Part shown: positions 16,285-26,028 of the stretch, one piece after another | Layout of the letters: each line of letters starts with the position of its first letter | Position numbering within the stretch: the first letter of the stretch is position 1 | Source of the DNA: an uncultured Acidaminococcus sp. | Lineage (GTDB): Bacteria; Bacillota; Negativicutes; Acidaminococcales; Acidaminococcaceae | Assembly (NCBI GenBank): GCA_900315205.1 | Contig: OMYF01000009.1 | Coordinates: forward strand, 1-58,941 | Length of the DNA stretch: 58,941 bases | Direction of reading: 5' to 3' | The notes under the pieces: generated by a model | What the model was told of the DNA's origin: nothing | Seen by the model: the letters and a program-made list of their open reading frames with translations, nothing else | Database searches by the model: none | Made by a program: the position numbers and the translations under genes

Positions 16285-18812
16285 TTCTCTGGTTGCTCCT
16301 TTTTGATAGCGGCAGTGATCGTTGCTTCGAATTCTTCCCTGCCGCTCGTGATTTGGATTTCCATATCCAGGATGTACAGGGGAACTTCCCTGTGCAGATA
16401 AATGAATTCAGTCGGGATCTTTACAGCATCCTTGCCAGTCGTCACGAGAGCTGTGACATGCTTGCCGATGGCCCTGTCCATGATGTACTGCATTTCCACC
16501 ATGCCGTAATCGTGGTGGTCAGGATAGCGGATGGCTTCGACGATGTCAAGGCCTTCCGCTGCCATGGTCTGTTCAAAGGAGGACGGGTTGCCGATGGCCG
16601 AGAAGACCATGACTTTCTGTCCCTTCAGCGTCTCCAGAGGCAGTGCCTTGGAGGAGTCATTCTTGTACCAGTCTGCGATTTCGATGAAATCACAGGGTTT
16701 ATGGATGCTTTCCACAATGGGGACACCCGGTTTGTAACGGTGCAGGGCATCACAGAGGGTAGCCCGCGAGATGGGCGAGCTCTGGTCGCACTTGGTCAGC
16801 AGGAACAGGCTGGCCCGGTCAAGGTTCTTCAGCGGCTCGCGCAGGGTGCCGCGGGGCAGGATGCTGCCGTTGCCAAACATGTTGAGCGTGTCCACAAGGA
16901 CCACATCGAGGTCGCGGTAGAGCTGCCAGTGCTGATACCCGTCATCGAGGATGATGACTTCGGCATTGAATTTGTCCACGGCGAACTGACCTGTGATGGC
17001 GCGTTTCTTGCCGATGACGACGGGGATCCCCGGCAGCTGCTTGGCCATCAGGAAGGCTTCGTCGCCTGCCTCGTAGGCGGTCATGAAGATTTTCTTGCCG
17101 TCGGAGACGACGCCGATGTTCTCTTTCCAGTGGGAGCGGTAGCCCCGGTTCAGGATGACGACATGGTACCCCATCTTCTGGATCATCAGGGCGACTTTCT
17201 GCGCCGTCGGGGTCTTGCCCGTTCCGCCGACGGTGATATTGCCGATGCTGATGACGCAGCAGTCGAGGCGGGTCCGCGGCAGGATATGATGGTTGTAGGC
17301 GCTGAGCTTCAGCCGCACGCCGGCTTCGTACAGGACGGAAAGCACCCGCAGGAAAGCCAGGACGAGCCAGTCCACGAGGCCGCTGTCATCGCCGTGGGAC
17401 AACTGGACCAGGTACTGCATGACGGCGTCGCCGGGACGCATATTGGGGGACACTTCATCGGTGATATTGCGTGTATTGATCTTGTAGTTCGTATTGACCA
17501 TGCTCTCTGTGGCAGTCAGTTTCAGCAGTTCCTGGAGGTACTGGATGGTGCGGACAGCGGCTCCGCGGTTCTCGCGGATGACCTGGAGGGCCGCGTCGCC
17601 CATCTTCCTGCGCAGGGCGTCATCGCGGAAGATCTTCAGGAACACATCCGTCATTTCGGGTACGTCTTTGATCTGGACGCAGGCGCCGACCTTGCTCAGG
17701 AGAGCGAAGGAATCCTTGAAATTGGACATGCTCGGGCCGACGACGATGGGCCGGCCATGGGCTGCCGGCTCAAGGACATTGTGCCCGCCGTGCCGGATCA
17801 GGCTGCCGCCGACAAAGACGGCATCGCCCACGGCGTAGATGCGGCCGAGTTCACCGATGGTATCGATGAGGACCACCGGATACACGGGCCGGGGATCCGG
17901 CATTGTCTTCAGCTGGGACCGGAGTCCCACCGTGAGCTTGTATTTTTCGGCAAGACGCGTGATCTCATGGGTCCTGCCCGGTTTTCTCGGTGCAATGACG
18001 AGGCGGGCCTTCGGGAATTCGCTGCGGATCGCCGTAAAGCACCTGAAGAGTGCTTCCTCCTCCGTAGGATGCGTACTGCCTGCCACGATGACGGGATAAT
18101 CGTCCCCCAGTCCCAGCTCGGCCCGGTACTGGGCCAGATCCTGCGGCGTCACCTCGGCATAGGTCTGATCGAACTTCGTATTGCCCGTCACAAAGATACG
18201 CCGTTTTTCCGCACCCAGATGGGCGATGTATTCGGCGTCGATGGAGGACTGCATGCAGAAACGGGTCACGCTGCCCATCATGTCGGACAGGATCCCGAAC
18301 AGATAACGGTAGCTCTTGACGGACTTGTCCGAAATGCGGCCGTTGACCATCATGACCGGGATGCGGCGCAGTTTGATCGCCCGCAGGAAATTGGGCCACA
18401 GCTCTGTTTCCACGGGCATGAAGATGCGGGGCATGATGCGTTTGACGAAGGACTCCGAAATAAAAGGCATGTCCAGCGGAAAATAGATGATGGCATCCGC
18501 TTCGGGGATGATCTGGTGGGCCATGTTGTAGCCCCCCGTCGTGACGGCGGACACCAGGATCTTGGCGTCGGGCATGGCCTTCCGGATCTCTTTTACCAGA
18601 GGGCTCGTCGCCACGATCTCGCCGACCGAGGCGCCATGGATCCAGATGCAGTTCTTGTGAGCCACTGCGGCGATCTCGTCATCCCGGATGAATCCCATGC
18701 TCTGCCGGAACCGCCGGGGAAATCCTTTCTCCCGGAAGTACCGCCAGGTGAAATAAGGCATGACGAAAAAGACACAGATGAGGCATGCCAGGAAATTATA
18801 CAGATAATACAT
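16281..18812 (-). CDS. waaA: Fused Kdo transferase (WaaA/KdtA) and tetraacyldisaccharide 4'-kinase (LpxK)
   Basis: This single 843-residue protein carries two lipid A enzymes. Residues 1 to about 425 are a GT-B Kdo transferase, with an N-terminal membrane helix, WIHGASVGEIVAT with the catalytic Glu near residue 65, and HGGHNVLEPAAHGRP. After a linker, from about residue 450 to the end is LpxK, with the P-loop GNITVGGTGKTPTA near 520, LDDGYQHW, and TGKDAVKIP. The kinase phosphorylates the 4' position of the lipid A disaccharide and the transferase then adds Kdo, so consecutive steps are joined. The frame could begin one codon earlier at TTG, but ATG 18812 is preferred. It lies 47 bases after msbA. 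I see no frameshift at the junction. Confidence 0.93.
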   Translation of the reverse strand: MYYLYNFLACLICVFFVMPYFTWRYFREKGFPRRFRQSMGFIRDDEIAAVAHKNCIWIHGASVGEIVATSPLVKEIRKAMPDAKILVSAVTTGGYNMAHQIIPEADAIIYFPLDMPFISESFVKRIMPRIFMPVETELWPNFLRAIKLRRIPVMMVNGRISDKSVKSYRYLFGILSDMMGSVTRFCMQSSIDAEYIAHLGAEKRRIFVTGNTKFDQTYAEVTPQDLAQYRAELGLGDDYPVIVAGSTHPTEEEALFRCFTAIRSEFPKARLVIAPRKPGRTHEITRLAEKYKLTVGLRSQLKTMPDPRPVYPVVLIDTIGELGRIYAVGDAVFVGGSLIRHGGHNVLEPAAHGRPIVVGPSMSNFKDSFALLSKVGACVQIKDVPEMTDVFLKIFRDDALRRKMGDAALQVIRENRGAAVRTIQYLQELLKLTATESMVNTNYKINTRNITDEVSPNMRPGDAVMQYLVQLSHGDDSGLVDWLVLAFLRVLSVLYEAGVRLKLSAYNHHILPRTRLDCCVISIGNITVGGTGKTPTAQKVALMIQKMGYHVVILNRGYRSHWKENIGVVSDGKKIFMTAYEAGDEAFLMAKQLPGIPVVIGKKRAITGQFAVDKFNAEVIILDDGYQHWQLYRDLDVVLVDTLNMFGNGSILPRGTLREPLKNLDRASLFLLTKCDQSSPISRATLCDALHRYKPGVPIVESIHKPCDFIEIADWYKNDSSKALPLETLKGQKVMVFSAIGNPSSFEQTMAAEGLDIVEAIRYPDHHDYGMVEMQYIMDRAIGKHVTALVTTGKDAVKIPTEFIYLHREVPLYILDMEIQITSGREEFEATITAAIKKEQPEK

Positions 18813-18859
18813 CAATTTGATCTCGCTTCCTGCCGGATTGCGGCCTGTCCGGAACGCAT

Positions 18860-20659
18860 TCAGCGTCCCTGCGGAATGGCTTGCGCCGTCTTGCCGTCAG
18901 ATTCCTGCTGCACAATGGATTCATTTCGTTCCGCTTCGTTTTCCCGGAACTGGATATCATGGAGATGCGCATACAGCCCATGCAGTGCCATCAGTTCTTC
19001 GTGCGTGCCGGATTCCACGATTTCACCGTGGTCCAGTACCAGGATCTTGCTGGCATTCTGGATGGTGGACAGCCTGTGAGCGATGACGAAGCTCGTCCGT
19101 CCCACCATCAGCCGGTCCAGGGCTTCCTGGACCAGGCGCTCGCTCTCCGTGTCGAGGGCGGAAGTCGCTTCATCCAGGATCAGGATCCGCGGATCTTTCA
19201 GGATGGCGCGGGCAATGGCGATGCGCTGGCGCTGGCCGCCGGACACGTTGATGCCGCGGTCACCGAGCTGGGTCTCGTAGCCGTCGGGCAGCTGCATGAT
19301 GAAATCATGCGCATTGGCGGCCTTTGCCGCGGCAATGACTTCGTCCCTCGTGGCGTCGAGACGCCCGTAGAGGATGTTGTTGTAGACGGTATCGTTGAAG
19401 AGGTTCGTCTCCTGCGGCACGATACCGACCTGCTCCCGCAGGGAAGCCACAGTCACATCACGGATATCATGGTCATCGATGAGGATGGCGCCGTCAGTGA
19501 CATCATAGAACCGCGGCAGCAGGTTGGCAATGGTGGATTTGCCGGCACCGCTCGGTCCCACGAGTGCCACAGCCTGGCCGGGCTGGGCGGAAAAATTCAG
19601 ATGCTTCAGGATGGGTTCATCCGGATTGTAGGAAAAAGACACGTCACGGAATTCCACCTTGCCCCTGACAGGCGGCAGCGCAATGGCGTCAGCTTTTTCA
19701 GGGATCTTCTCATCCAGGTCAAGGATGCTGAAGACACGGTCGGCCGCAGCCAGGGCTTTCTGGATATTGCCCAGGACACGGGCGATCCGCTTGATGGGGT
19801 TTGAGATATTGACCGCATAGACCAGGAAGGCGATCAGGGAACCGGCCGTGATGTCCCCGCTCAGGACACCCCGCCCGCCGAACCAGATGATGGCCGTCAC
19901 GCCCAGGGCCGCGATGAATTCAATGACCGGCGAAAGGGTACCCATCAGGCGGACGCTCTTCATATTGGCATCGAAATTCTGGCGGTTGATGCGCTCGAAC
20001 CGTTTGATCTCAAAGGGTTCCCGTACGAATGACTTGACGACGCGGCTCGACGAAAGCGTCTCCTGCAGCACGGAGGTGATGTCCGCCGTGGCCTGCTGGA
20101 TCCGGTGTCCGGTCTTGCGGATCTTCTTGCCGAAGAAATCCATGAAGAAGAGTACGACCGGGAACGTGCAGAAAGCAAAAAGGGTCAGCTTCCAGTCCAG
20201 ATAGATCATGGCGCCGATGGAACCGATGAGCACGCTCGTCTCCGTGATGATCTCCACAGAATTGTCGACCATGGCGCTCTGCATGGCCTGGACATCGTTC
20301 GTGACATAGCTCATGATCGTACCGAGTTTGTTCGTATCGTAGAAACGGGTATCCAGTTCCATCATTTTCTTGAATACGAGTCCCCGGATGTCGATGACCA
20401 CGCTTTCACCGACGTAGTTCATCAGATAGTTCTGCCCGTAATAGGTGATGCCGCGGGCAAAGAAAATGACGACGATGCCCAGGGCGATCAGGTTCAGGAG
20501 CTGGCTGTCGTTGTTGATGAAGACCTTGTCGATGACGTCCCGGACGATCCATGGCACGTACAGATTGGCCGCGGAAGTCAGGACCGTGCAGATGCCGGCA
20601 AGAGCCAGGCGCGGCAGGTAAGGACGGATGAATTTCAGGATTCGAAAGTACAGGTTCAT
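18860..20659 (-). CDS. msbA: MsbA-type lipid A flippase (ABC exporter)
   Basis: This 599-residue half-transporter has six membrane helices in residues 1-320 and an ATPase domain with Walker A (GPSGAGKSTIANLL), Q-loop (VPQETNLF), signature (VSGGQRQRIAIARA), Walker B (ILILDEATSALD) and H-loop (IAHRLST). Its place in the lipid A operon, overlapping lpxB by 4 bases, supports flipping of lipid A core across the inner membrane rather than drug export. The last 20 or so residues are a charged tail of unknown meaning. Confidence 0.92.
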   Translation of the reverse strand: MNLYFRILKFIRPYLPRLALAGICTVLTSAANLYVPWIVRDVIDKVFINNDSQLLNLIALGIVVIFFARGITYYGQNYLMNYVGESVVIDIRGLVFKKMMELDTRFYDTNKLGTIMSYVTNDVQAMQSAMVDNSVEIITETSVLIGSIGAMIYLDWKLTLFAFCTFPVVLFFMDFFGKKIRKTGHRIQQATADITSVLQETLSSSRVVKSFVREPFEIKRFERINRQNFDANMKSVRLMGTLSPVIEFIAALGVTAIIWFGGRGVLSGDITAGSLIAFLVYAVNISNPIKRIARVLGNIQKALAAADRVFSILDLDEKIPEKADAIALPPVRGKVEFRDVSFSYNPDEPILKHLNFSAQPGQAVALVGPSGAGKSTIANLLPRFYDVTDGAILIDDHDIRDVTVASLREQVGIVPQETNLFNDTVYNNILYGRLDATRDEVIAAAKAANAHDFIMQLPDGYETQLGDRGINVSGGQRQRIAIARAILKDPRILILDEATSALDTESERLVQEALDRLMVGRTSFVIAHRLSTIQNASKILVLDHGEIVESGTHEELMALHGLYAHLHDIQFRENEAERNESIVQQESDGKTAQAIPQGR

Positions 20660-21789
20660 TTGTTCTCCTCAGCAGTTTGGATAATCAGGGCACTCGTTCG
20701 CCTCACCGCGCCCGGCTCACCGAGGCGGGCAACGGCAGCCTTCAGGTCGGCACGGACGCTGCGCCCGTACTCCGGTTCCAGGAAACGCAGGATCCAGGAC
20801 GCCATATGCTGCGGCGTCAGCTCCTCCTGGATCAGTTCCGGAAGGATTTCTCTTCCGGCCAGGAGATTGGGCAGACCGATGTATTTGACTTTCACCAGTG
20901 CCCGGGCAATGGCCATGCTGACGGCACTTGCCCGGTAGCAGATCACGCTCGGCAGCCCGCAGAGGGCGCACTCGAGGATCACGGTCCCGCTCGTGGCAAG
21001 CGCCGCATCACAGACACTCATGACATCGTAGCCATGGCCTTTGATGACGCGGACCGGCACGGAGGAACGGTCCAGGATGGCGTGCAGTTCATCCGGATCG
21101 ACGGAGGGCGCCTCTTCCAGGATGAATTCGGCCCGGGGCTCCTGTGCCAGGATGAGCGGCAGGGACTCCAGCATCAGGGGCAGGACCCCTTCGAGCTCTT
21201 TGGCGCGGCTGCCCGGCAGGAGCAGGATGAGCGGATGCCCGGCTTTTTTCCCGGCGAGTTTTTCCGCCTCTTCCCGGGAAAGGGAGGGCTTTACGATGTC
21301 CACAAGGGGGTTGCCCACAAATTCCACAGGCGCACCCGCCTCTTTATAGACTTCATAGGCAAAAGGATAGATGCAGGCCACCTTTGAGGCAAGCCCCGCC
21401 ACCATCTTCGCCCTTCCCCTCCGCCAGGCCCAGGCCGACGGGGGGATATAGGAAAAAACAGGGATTCCCAGGGACTTTGCCACTTTGGCGACCCGCATAT
21501 TGAAATCCGGATAATCCACCGTAACGAACACGTCCGGTTTCCGTTCTGTCATCACACGTCGGAATGCTGCCCTCAGGGCAAAAAGATCCGGCAGCTTGCG
21601 CAGGACTTCGACAAACCCCATGACACTGTAGTCCCTGTAATCGAAGAGGACCTCGCCGCCAGCTTCCCGCAGCGCATCTCCGCCCATGCCAAAGACTTCA
21701 GCGTCGGGCCGCAGGGAAAGGATTTCCCTCGTAAGTGCAGCCGCGTGCATGTCTCCGGATGCTTCTCCGGCCGATATGAAAATTCGCAT
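20656..21789 (-). CDS. lpxB: LpxB, lipid A disaccharide synthase
   Basis: This 377-residue GT19 glycosyltransferase joins UDP-diacylglucosamine to lipid X. It opens with IFISAGEASGDMHAA and contains DYPDFNMRVAK, YIPPSAWAWRRGR and LLPGSRAKE, all typical of LpxB. It is the first gene of the operon that ends at the terminator at 8946-8978, with its own candidate promoter 45 bases upstream. Confidence 0.95.
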   Translation of the reverse strand: MRIFISAGEASGDMHAAALTREILSLRPDAEVFGMGGDALREAGGEVLFDYRDYSVMGFVEVLRKLPDLFALRAAFRRVMTERKPDVFVTVDYPDFNMRVAKVAKSLGIPVFSYIPPSAWAWRRGRAKMVAGLASKVACIYPFAYEVYKEAGAPVEFVGNPLVDIVKPSLSREEAEKLAGKKAGHPLILLLPGSRAKELEGVLPLMLESLPLILAQEPRAEFILEEAPSVDPDELHAILDRSSVPVRVIKGHGYDVMSVCDAALATSGTVILECALCGLPSVICYRASAVSMAIARALVKVKYIGLPNLLAGREILPELIQEELTPQHMASWILRFLEPEYGRSVRADLKAAVARLGEPGAVRRTSALIIQTAEENK

Positions 21790-22047
21790 GGCGTTGCCTC
21801 CTCCGCTGGCATCTGTTCATAAAATGTCATTATATTATATCACACTTGGCTGGATGCTAGAAAGTAGGTACCCCCATGGAAAGGGCGGCTTCCCGTGAAA
21901 AAAGTATGACACGATTGCCGGAAAGGGAAACACTTCCCGTCACAGCACCTCGGCCCCGCCGGCCTGGCAGATTGCGCCGCCTGCGGCAGGAGACGGGAGC
22001 GGATGCTTTCTTGCGCCGCATCCGGCATGTTCCCGGAAGAGCCCAGC
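21790..22047 (-). promoter_or_regulatory. lpxB promoter region
   Basis: An extended -10 (TGA-TATAAT, hexamer 21834-21839, overlapping a second TATAAT) lies above lpxB. No convincing -35 is seen. The rest of the gap up to the lpxI terminator (about 21850-22047) shows no gene. Confidence 0.5.
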
Positions 22048-22078
22048 AAAAAAGGGATGTGATCTGCTCACACCCCTT
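22048..22078 (-). terminator. Terminator after lpxI
   Basis: The minus-strand stem AAGGGGTGTGA with TCACATCCCTT, followed by six T residues, separates the bamA/lpx gene set from the lpxB operon. Confidence 0.85.
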
Positions 22079-22132
22079 GCAATTGCTGCTGCACCCCTGT
22101 CCTGCTGCGGTCCCTGCAGGACAGTTCCCCTT

Positions 22133-22960
22133 TCAGGCACCGGCCTCGCTCTCGGACATGGCTACGACGGTCAGCCCGTGTGCATCAGCCAGCTGCAGCG
22201 CTTTTTCTTTTTCCACGAAAAGCGTCCTCCCGGCTTCCATGACAATGCCGGCGCAGCCCGACGCGATCATGGATTCGATGGTCCTCGTGCCCACGCCGGG
22301 CACATCGAAACGGTGATCCTGAGCGGGTTTGGCCGTCTTCGCGACGATGGCCTTTCTGCCGAGCTTGCCGCCCCGCAGGATGCAGGCATCCGTCCCTTCG
22401 ATGGCTTCCACCGCCATGATGGCTTTGTTCTTGACGACGACGGTCTGGCCGATGTCCAGGCCGCCGATTTTCTTTGCCATGGCAAAGCCGTACTTCATAT
22501 CCTCCCATTCCTCCGCAGTGGGCTTCCTTTTGCTCAGCACACCGGGTGCGGGCATCAGGGCCTTCAGGAAGAGAGTCTGGTCCATGACATGGATATGCAT
22601 GCTTTCCAGCCTGGCCACAAGGGCATTCATGATGGTGTCATCATGCCGGTCCGGCAGCGACATGAGGATCTTCAGGGCCTGCCAGTCCGGGACGAGGATC
22701 CCTCCGGAGTAGAGGATCTCTTTCGTGACTTTTCCGATCATCGTCACTTCCTCCACGCCTTCCCGCTGCAGGGTCTTGAAGATCTTTCCGACCTTGCCGA
22801 TATTGATGGCGTAAAAGGCATCGGCGGCCTTTGGCAGGTCCTCGTGAGTGCCCGGCACCAGGGCGATGGCTACCGTCCGGTACCCTTCCTGCCTGGCTCC
22901 CAGGACGACATCAACGGGCAGATGCCCGACGCCGGCCAGGACTCCCAGAGTCTTGGTCAT
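22133..22960 (-). CDS. lpxI: LpxI, UDP-2,3-diacylglucosamine hydrolase
   Basis: This 275-residue protein of the former DUF1009 family performs the LpxH step by a different chemistry, cleaving UDP-2,3-diacylglucosamine to lipid X and UMP. Typical stretches are LGVLAGVGHLPV at the start and DQTLFLKALMPAPGVL, GQTVVVKNKAIMAVEAIEGTD, and FDVPGVGTRTIESM. It lies 6 bases after lpxA. No LpxH-type gene is in the window, consistent with LpxI serving this step. Confidence 0.93.
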   Translation of the reverse strand: MTKTLGVLAGVGHLPVDVVLGARQEGYRTVAIALVPGTHEDLPKAADAFYAINIGKVGKIFKTLQREGVEEVTMIGKVTKEILYSGGILVPDWQALKILMSLPDRHDDTIMNALVARLESMHIHVMDQTLFLKALMPAPGVLSKRKPTAEEWEDMKYGFAMAKKIGGLDIGQTVVVKNKAIMAVEAIEGTDACILRGGKLGRKAIVAKTAKPAQDHRFDVPGVGTRTIESMIASGCAGIVMEAGRTLFVEKEKALQLADAHGLTVVAMSESEAGA

Positions 22961-22966
22961 AGGCCA

Positions 22967-23779
22967 TCACCATTCCTTGCTGTGCTGTGCCGTGGCGCGG
23001 CAGATCCCGCGCTCTACAGAACGGAGGAAGCGCATGAAATGTTCCACTTCCTCGTAGCTGTTGAGTTCCTGTTCCATCGTGGAAATGGCCTCGGACAGCG
23101 ACAGTCCGCGCTTATAGAGGATCTTGTAGGCTTTTTTCAGCTCTCTCCGGACTTCCAGGGAAATCCCTGCCCGGGAAATGCCGACGCTGTTCAGCCCCGC
23201 TACATAAGCCGGATTGCCGGCGACGATGACAAACGGCGGCACATCCTGGTTGATGCGGCTCATGCCACCGCACATGCAGTTGCGGCCGATCTTGGTGAAC
23301 TGGTGCACTGCCGTCAGCCCGCCGATGACGGCACGGTCCTCCACGATGACGTGGCCCGCCAGGGTCGCCACGTTGCTCATGATGACGTTGTTGCCGACGA
23401 TGCAGTTATGAGCGACATGGGTGTACGCCATCATCAGCACATTGTTGCCGATGCGGGTCTCATTGCCTTCCCCCACGGCGCGGTGGACCGTGGCGCATTC
23501 GCGGATGGTCACATTGTCGCCGATGATGGTCGCCGTATCCTCTCCGCGGTATTTCAGGTCCTGGGGCACCTCGCCGATGCTGGCGCCCTGGAAGAATTCA
23601 CAGTGTTTGCCTACGGTCGTCCGGCCGGTCACGACCACATGGGGATGGATGATCGTACCTTCCCCGATCTTGACATGATCGCCAATGATGGAGTACGGTC
23701 CGATTGTGACATCCGGTCCTATCTCCGCAGTAGGCGCAATAATCGCAGTTTCATGTATTTTACAGGAATCAGCTGTCAT
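22967..23779 (-). CDS. lpxA: LpxA, UDP-GlcNAc acyltransferase
   Basis: This 270-residue left-handed beta-helix enzyme performs the first committed lipid A step. Hexapeptide repeats run from about residue 10 to 185, the catalytic His lies in AYTHVAHNCIVG, and a C-terminal helical domain follows. A GTG three codons upstream is possible, but ATG 23779 has the better-spaced ribosome site (GGGGGAG). It lies 15 bases after lpxC-fabZ. Confidence 0.95.
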   Translation of the reverse strand: MTADSCKIHETAIIAPTAEIGPDVTIGPYSIIGDHVKIGEGTIIHPHVVVTGRTTVGKHCEFFQGASIGEVPQDLKYRGEDTATIIGDNVTIRECATVHRAVGEGNETRIGNNVLMMAYTHVAHNCIVGNNVIMSNVATLAGHVIVEDRAVIGGLTAVHQFTKIGRNCMCGGMSRINQDVPPFVIVAGNPAYVAGLNSVGISRAGISLEVRRELKKAYKILYKRGLSLSEAISTMEQELNSYEEVEHFMRFLRSVERGICRATAQHSKEW

Positions 23780-23794
23780 GCCTGTCACTCCCCC

Positions 23795-25123
23795 TTATTT
23801 GTTCTCCGCGAGCGCAAAGAAGAAATCACCTTCGCAGGCTGCCTCTCCGTCAACTGTGCCTTCGCAGTGGGCAACTCCCATGTTGCCCTTGATCTTGGTG
23901 ATGATGGCAGTCGTAACCAGCTGATCGCCCGGTTTGATGGGTCTGCGGAAACGGACTTTGTCGATCTTGCCGAACACGGCGATCTTGCCCCGGTTCTCTT
24001 CCGGATACAGCAGCGTGACCCCGCCGACCTGAGCCATTGCCTCGATCAGCAGGACGCCCGGCATGATGGGATTATTGGGGAAATGACCCATGAACTGCGG
24101 TTCATTGAAAGTGATGTTCTTGATACCGACAGCACGTTTCATCGGTTCCAGTTCCACAATACGGTCCACGAGCAGCATCGGATACCGATGCGGAAGGATT
24201 TTTTGGATTTCCTGAATGTCCAATGTAATCATATTCTCACTCCTTGTCTCGTTTGCAGCAGTGCACTGGCCATGATGGTTCCTGTGCTCCTGTTTTTTCC
24301 TGTAGGCAACGATCTGCCTGGAAACATTATCATTGAAAGCGTGGCCGGATTTCATGCAGATGATATGTGCATGGATGGGGCCGAGCAGATACATGTCCCC
24401 CAGCACGTCCAGGATCTTGTGACGGATCAGTTCATCCTGGAAACGGGGTTTGGACAGCATCCCGTCCTTCGTGAAGACAACGACATTATCCACTGTGCCG
24501 CCCAGTCCCAGACCCATTTTCCGGAGCTGTGCGATCTCTTCTTCAAAAGCCACCGTGCGGGCCGGGGCGATCTCCCGGAGGAAAGTATCCCCTTTGTCCT
24601 CCACATCCATGACCTGGGTCCCCAGCAGGGGGTGCGGATTGATGGAAGTGAAAGTGATGCGGAAACCGGGATAGGGCAGCACCGCAATGGACCGGTCGCC
24701 GTCGTAATGGGTAAAGACGTGGTCGATGTCATAATAGACCCGTTCCCGGTCCTGTTCCTTCAGGCCCACCTTCAGGATGGGGTCGATGAATCCCTGGGCA
24801 CTGCCGTCCCCGACGGGGGGTTCAGCACTGTCCATTTCGATATAGCAGTTGTCGATCTTGAGGATTGCCAGGGCGGCCAGCACGTGTTCGATCGTCGTCA
24901 CACTGGCCCCGTTCTCTGTCAGGGTGGTTGCCCTGGTCGTGGCGGAGATCAGTTCTGCAGAGGCCCTGACCTCCGGATGTCCGTCCAGATCTGTCCGGAT
25001 GAAGATGATTCCCGTATCCGCGGGCGCCGGCTTCAGCGTCATACGGACGAGCTTGCCCGAATGCAGGCCCACACCGTCGCAGGAGACCGGTCCCTGAAGC
25101 GTATGTTGTTTCTCAGCAGTCAT
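23795..25123 (-). CDS. lpxC: LpxC-FabZ fusion (deacetylase and 3-hydroxyacyl-ACP dehydratase)
   Basis: This 442-residue bifunctional protein has LpxC at residues 1 to about 277, with zinc ligands in TIEHVLAAL and HKILDVLGDMYL. It removes the N-acetyl group in the committed step of lipid A synthesis. A 20-residue polar linker leads to FabZ (about 298-442), with LPHRYPMLLVDRI and the active-site segment GHFPNNPIMPGVL, which dehydrates 3-hydroxyacyl-ACP for fatty acid synthesis. Both use the 3-hydroxyacyl-ACP pool, so fusion could balance lipid A against phospholipid synthesis. The same fusion is known in Bacteroidetes. Confidence 0.95.
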   Translation of the reverse strand: MTAEKQHTLQGPVSCDGVGLHSGKLVRMTLKPAPADTGIIFIRTDLDGHPEVRASAELISATTRATTLTENGASVTTIEHVLAALAILKIDNCYIEMDSAEPPVGDGSAQGFIDPILKVGLKEQDRERVYYDIDHVFTHYDGDRSIAVLPYPGFRITFTSINPHPLLGTQVMDVEDKGDTFLREIAPARTVAFEEEIAQLRKMGLGLGGTVDNVVVFTKDGMLSKPRFQDELIRHKILDVLGDMYLLGPIHAHIICMKSGHAFNDNVSRQIVAYRKKQEHRNHHGQCTAANETRSENMITLDIQEIQKILPHRYPMLLVDRIVELEPMKRAVGIKNITFNEPQFMGHFPNNPIMPGVLLIEAMAQVGGVTLLYPEENRGKIAVFGKIDKVRFRRPIKPGDQLVTTAIITKIKGNMGVAHCEGTVDGEAACEGDFFFALAENK

Positions 25124-25128
25124 GAGGG

Positions 25129-26028
25129 TCAGACACCTTTCTTGTATTCTTTATAGCGCTGCCGTCCGTCTTTCCAGCGGTCATGCACCCAGAACCACAT
25201 GGTGGGATCGCGGCGGATTTCGTCCTCGGCAATCGCTATCAGTCTTCTCATTATAACATGGACATTCTCCTCGCGGTCACGTGTCTTCAGCGCGTGCAGC
25301 GGAGGATGGATGACGGCAGTCAGCGTGCCGTCCGGATTGTTATGCATGAAAAGCGGCACGATCGGCGCCTTGAAGAGCCTTGCCAGATGGGCTGCCCCGT
25401 CAGGGACCCGTGCCGGTTTGCCAAAGAACTCCAGATGTTCCCCCGTATGGGCCGAATCCTGATCATACAGGATCCCGACCAGATGTTTCTCCTTCAGATA
25501 GCGGCCAATGGCGAGCATGCTGTTTTCACCGTGGTTGTACGTGACATGCTGCCCGACCATCTGCCGGTAATCGTTGATGAACCGGTCCATATCCCCGTTG
25601 TTCTGTTTCCGGGTGATCGAAAGGATGGGATACCCCAGGAGAGCCATGGACGCTCCGAGCATCTCCCAGTTTCCGTAGTGGGCCGTGCACATGATGACCC
25701 CGTGTCCTTCCGCATAGGCTTCTTCCAGATGTTCGAGCCCTTCAAAATGGACCAGCTCACGGAAATTCTCTTTTGTGAGCAGTGGATAACGCAGCACTTC
25801 CACCAGCATGCGGCCGAAGCGCGTCACACTTTTCCTGGCAATGATCTCGGCCTCCTCCTGGGAAACGCCAAGACATTCCATCACGTTCCGTCTGGCCATG
25901 TACTGCCGCCAGGCCGGAACCACATGCCAGCAGAGCCGTCCCACACCCGAAGCCAGGGCCTCATTCAGGCACCGGGGCTGGGCGCAGACGAGCCGGCTGA
26001 CCAGCTTTACGAGGTTATACGCAAGCAT
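25129..26028 (-). CDS. LpxL/HtrB-family lipid A acyltransferase 2
   Basis: This 299-residue acyltransferase is of the same superfamily as the gene at 12244-13113. It has the H-x4-E motif in TAHYGNWEMLGAS and the YDQDSAHTGEHLEFFGKPARVPDG region. The open frame extends 64 codons upstream through low-quality sequence, so ATG 26028 with its GGAGGGGA site was chosen. It probably adds a second secondary acyl chain to lipid A; which position cannot be told. It lies 5 bases before lpxC-fabZ. Confidence 0.87.
   Translation of the reverse strand: MLAYNLVKLVSRLVCAQPRCLNEALASGVGRLCWHVVPAWRQYMARRNVMECLGVSQEEAEIIARKSVTRFGRMLVEVLRYPLLTKENFRELVHFEGLEHLEEAYAEGHGVIMCTAHYGNWEMLGASMALLGYPILSITRKQNNGDMDRFINDYRQMVGQHVTYNHGENSMLAIGRYLKEKHLVGILYDQDSAHTGEHLEFFGKPARVPDGAAHLARLFKAPIVPLFMHNNPDGTLTAVIHPPLHALKTRDREENVHVIMRRLIAIAEDEIRRDPTMWFWVHDRWKDGRQRYKEYKKGV

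Noticed and set aside
16293..19079. 928-codon open frame on the plus strand
   Set aside because: It is wholly antisense to the waaA-lpxK and msbA genes, which have full family matches. Long antisense frames are expected in GC-rich codon use.
22178..25156. 992-codon open frame on the plus strand
   Set aside because: It is antisense to lpxI, lpxA and lpxC-fabZ, all of which have catalytic motifs on the minus strand.
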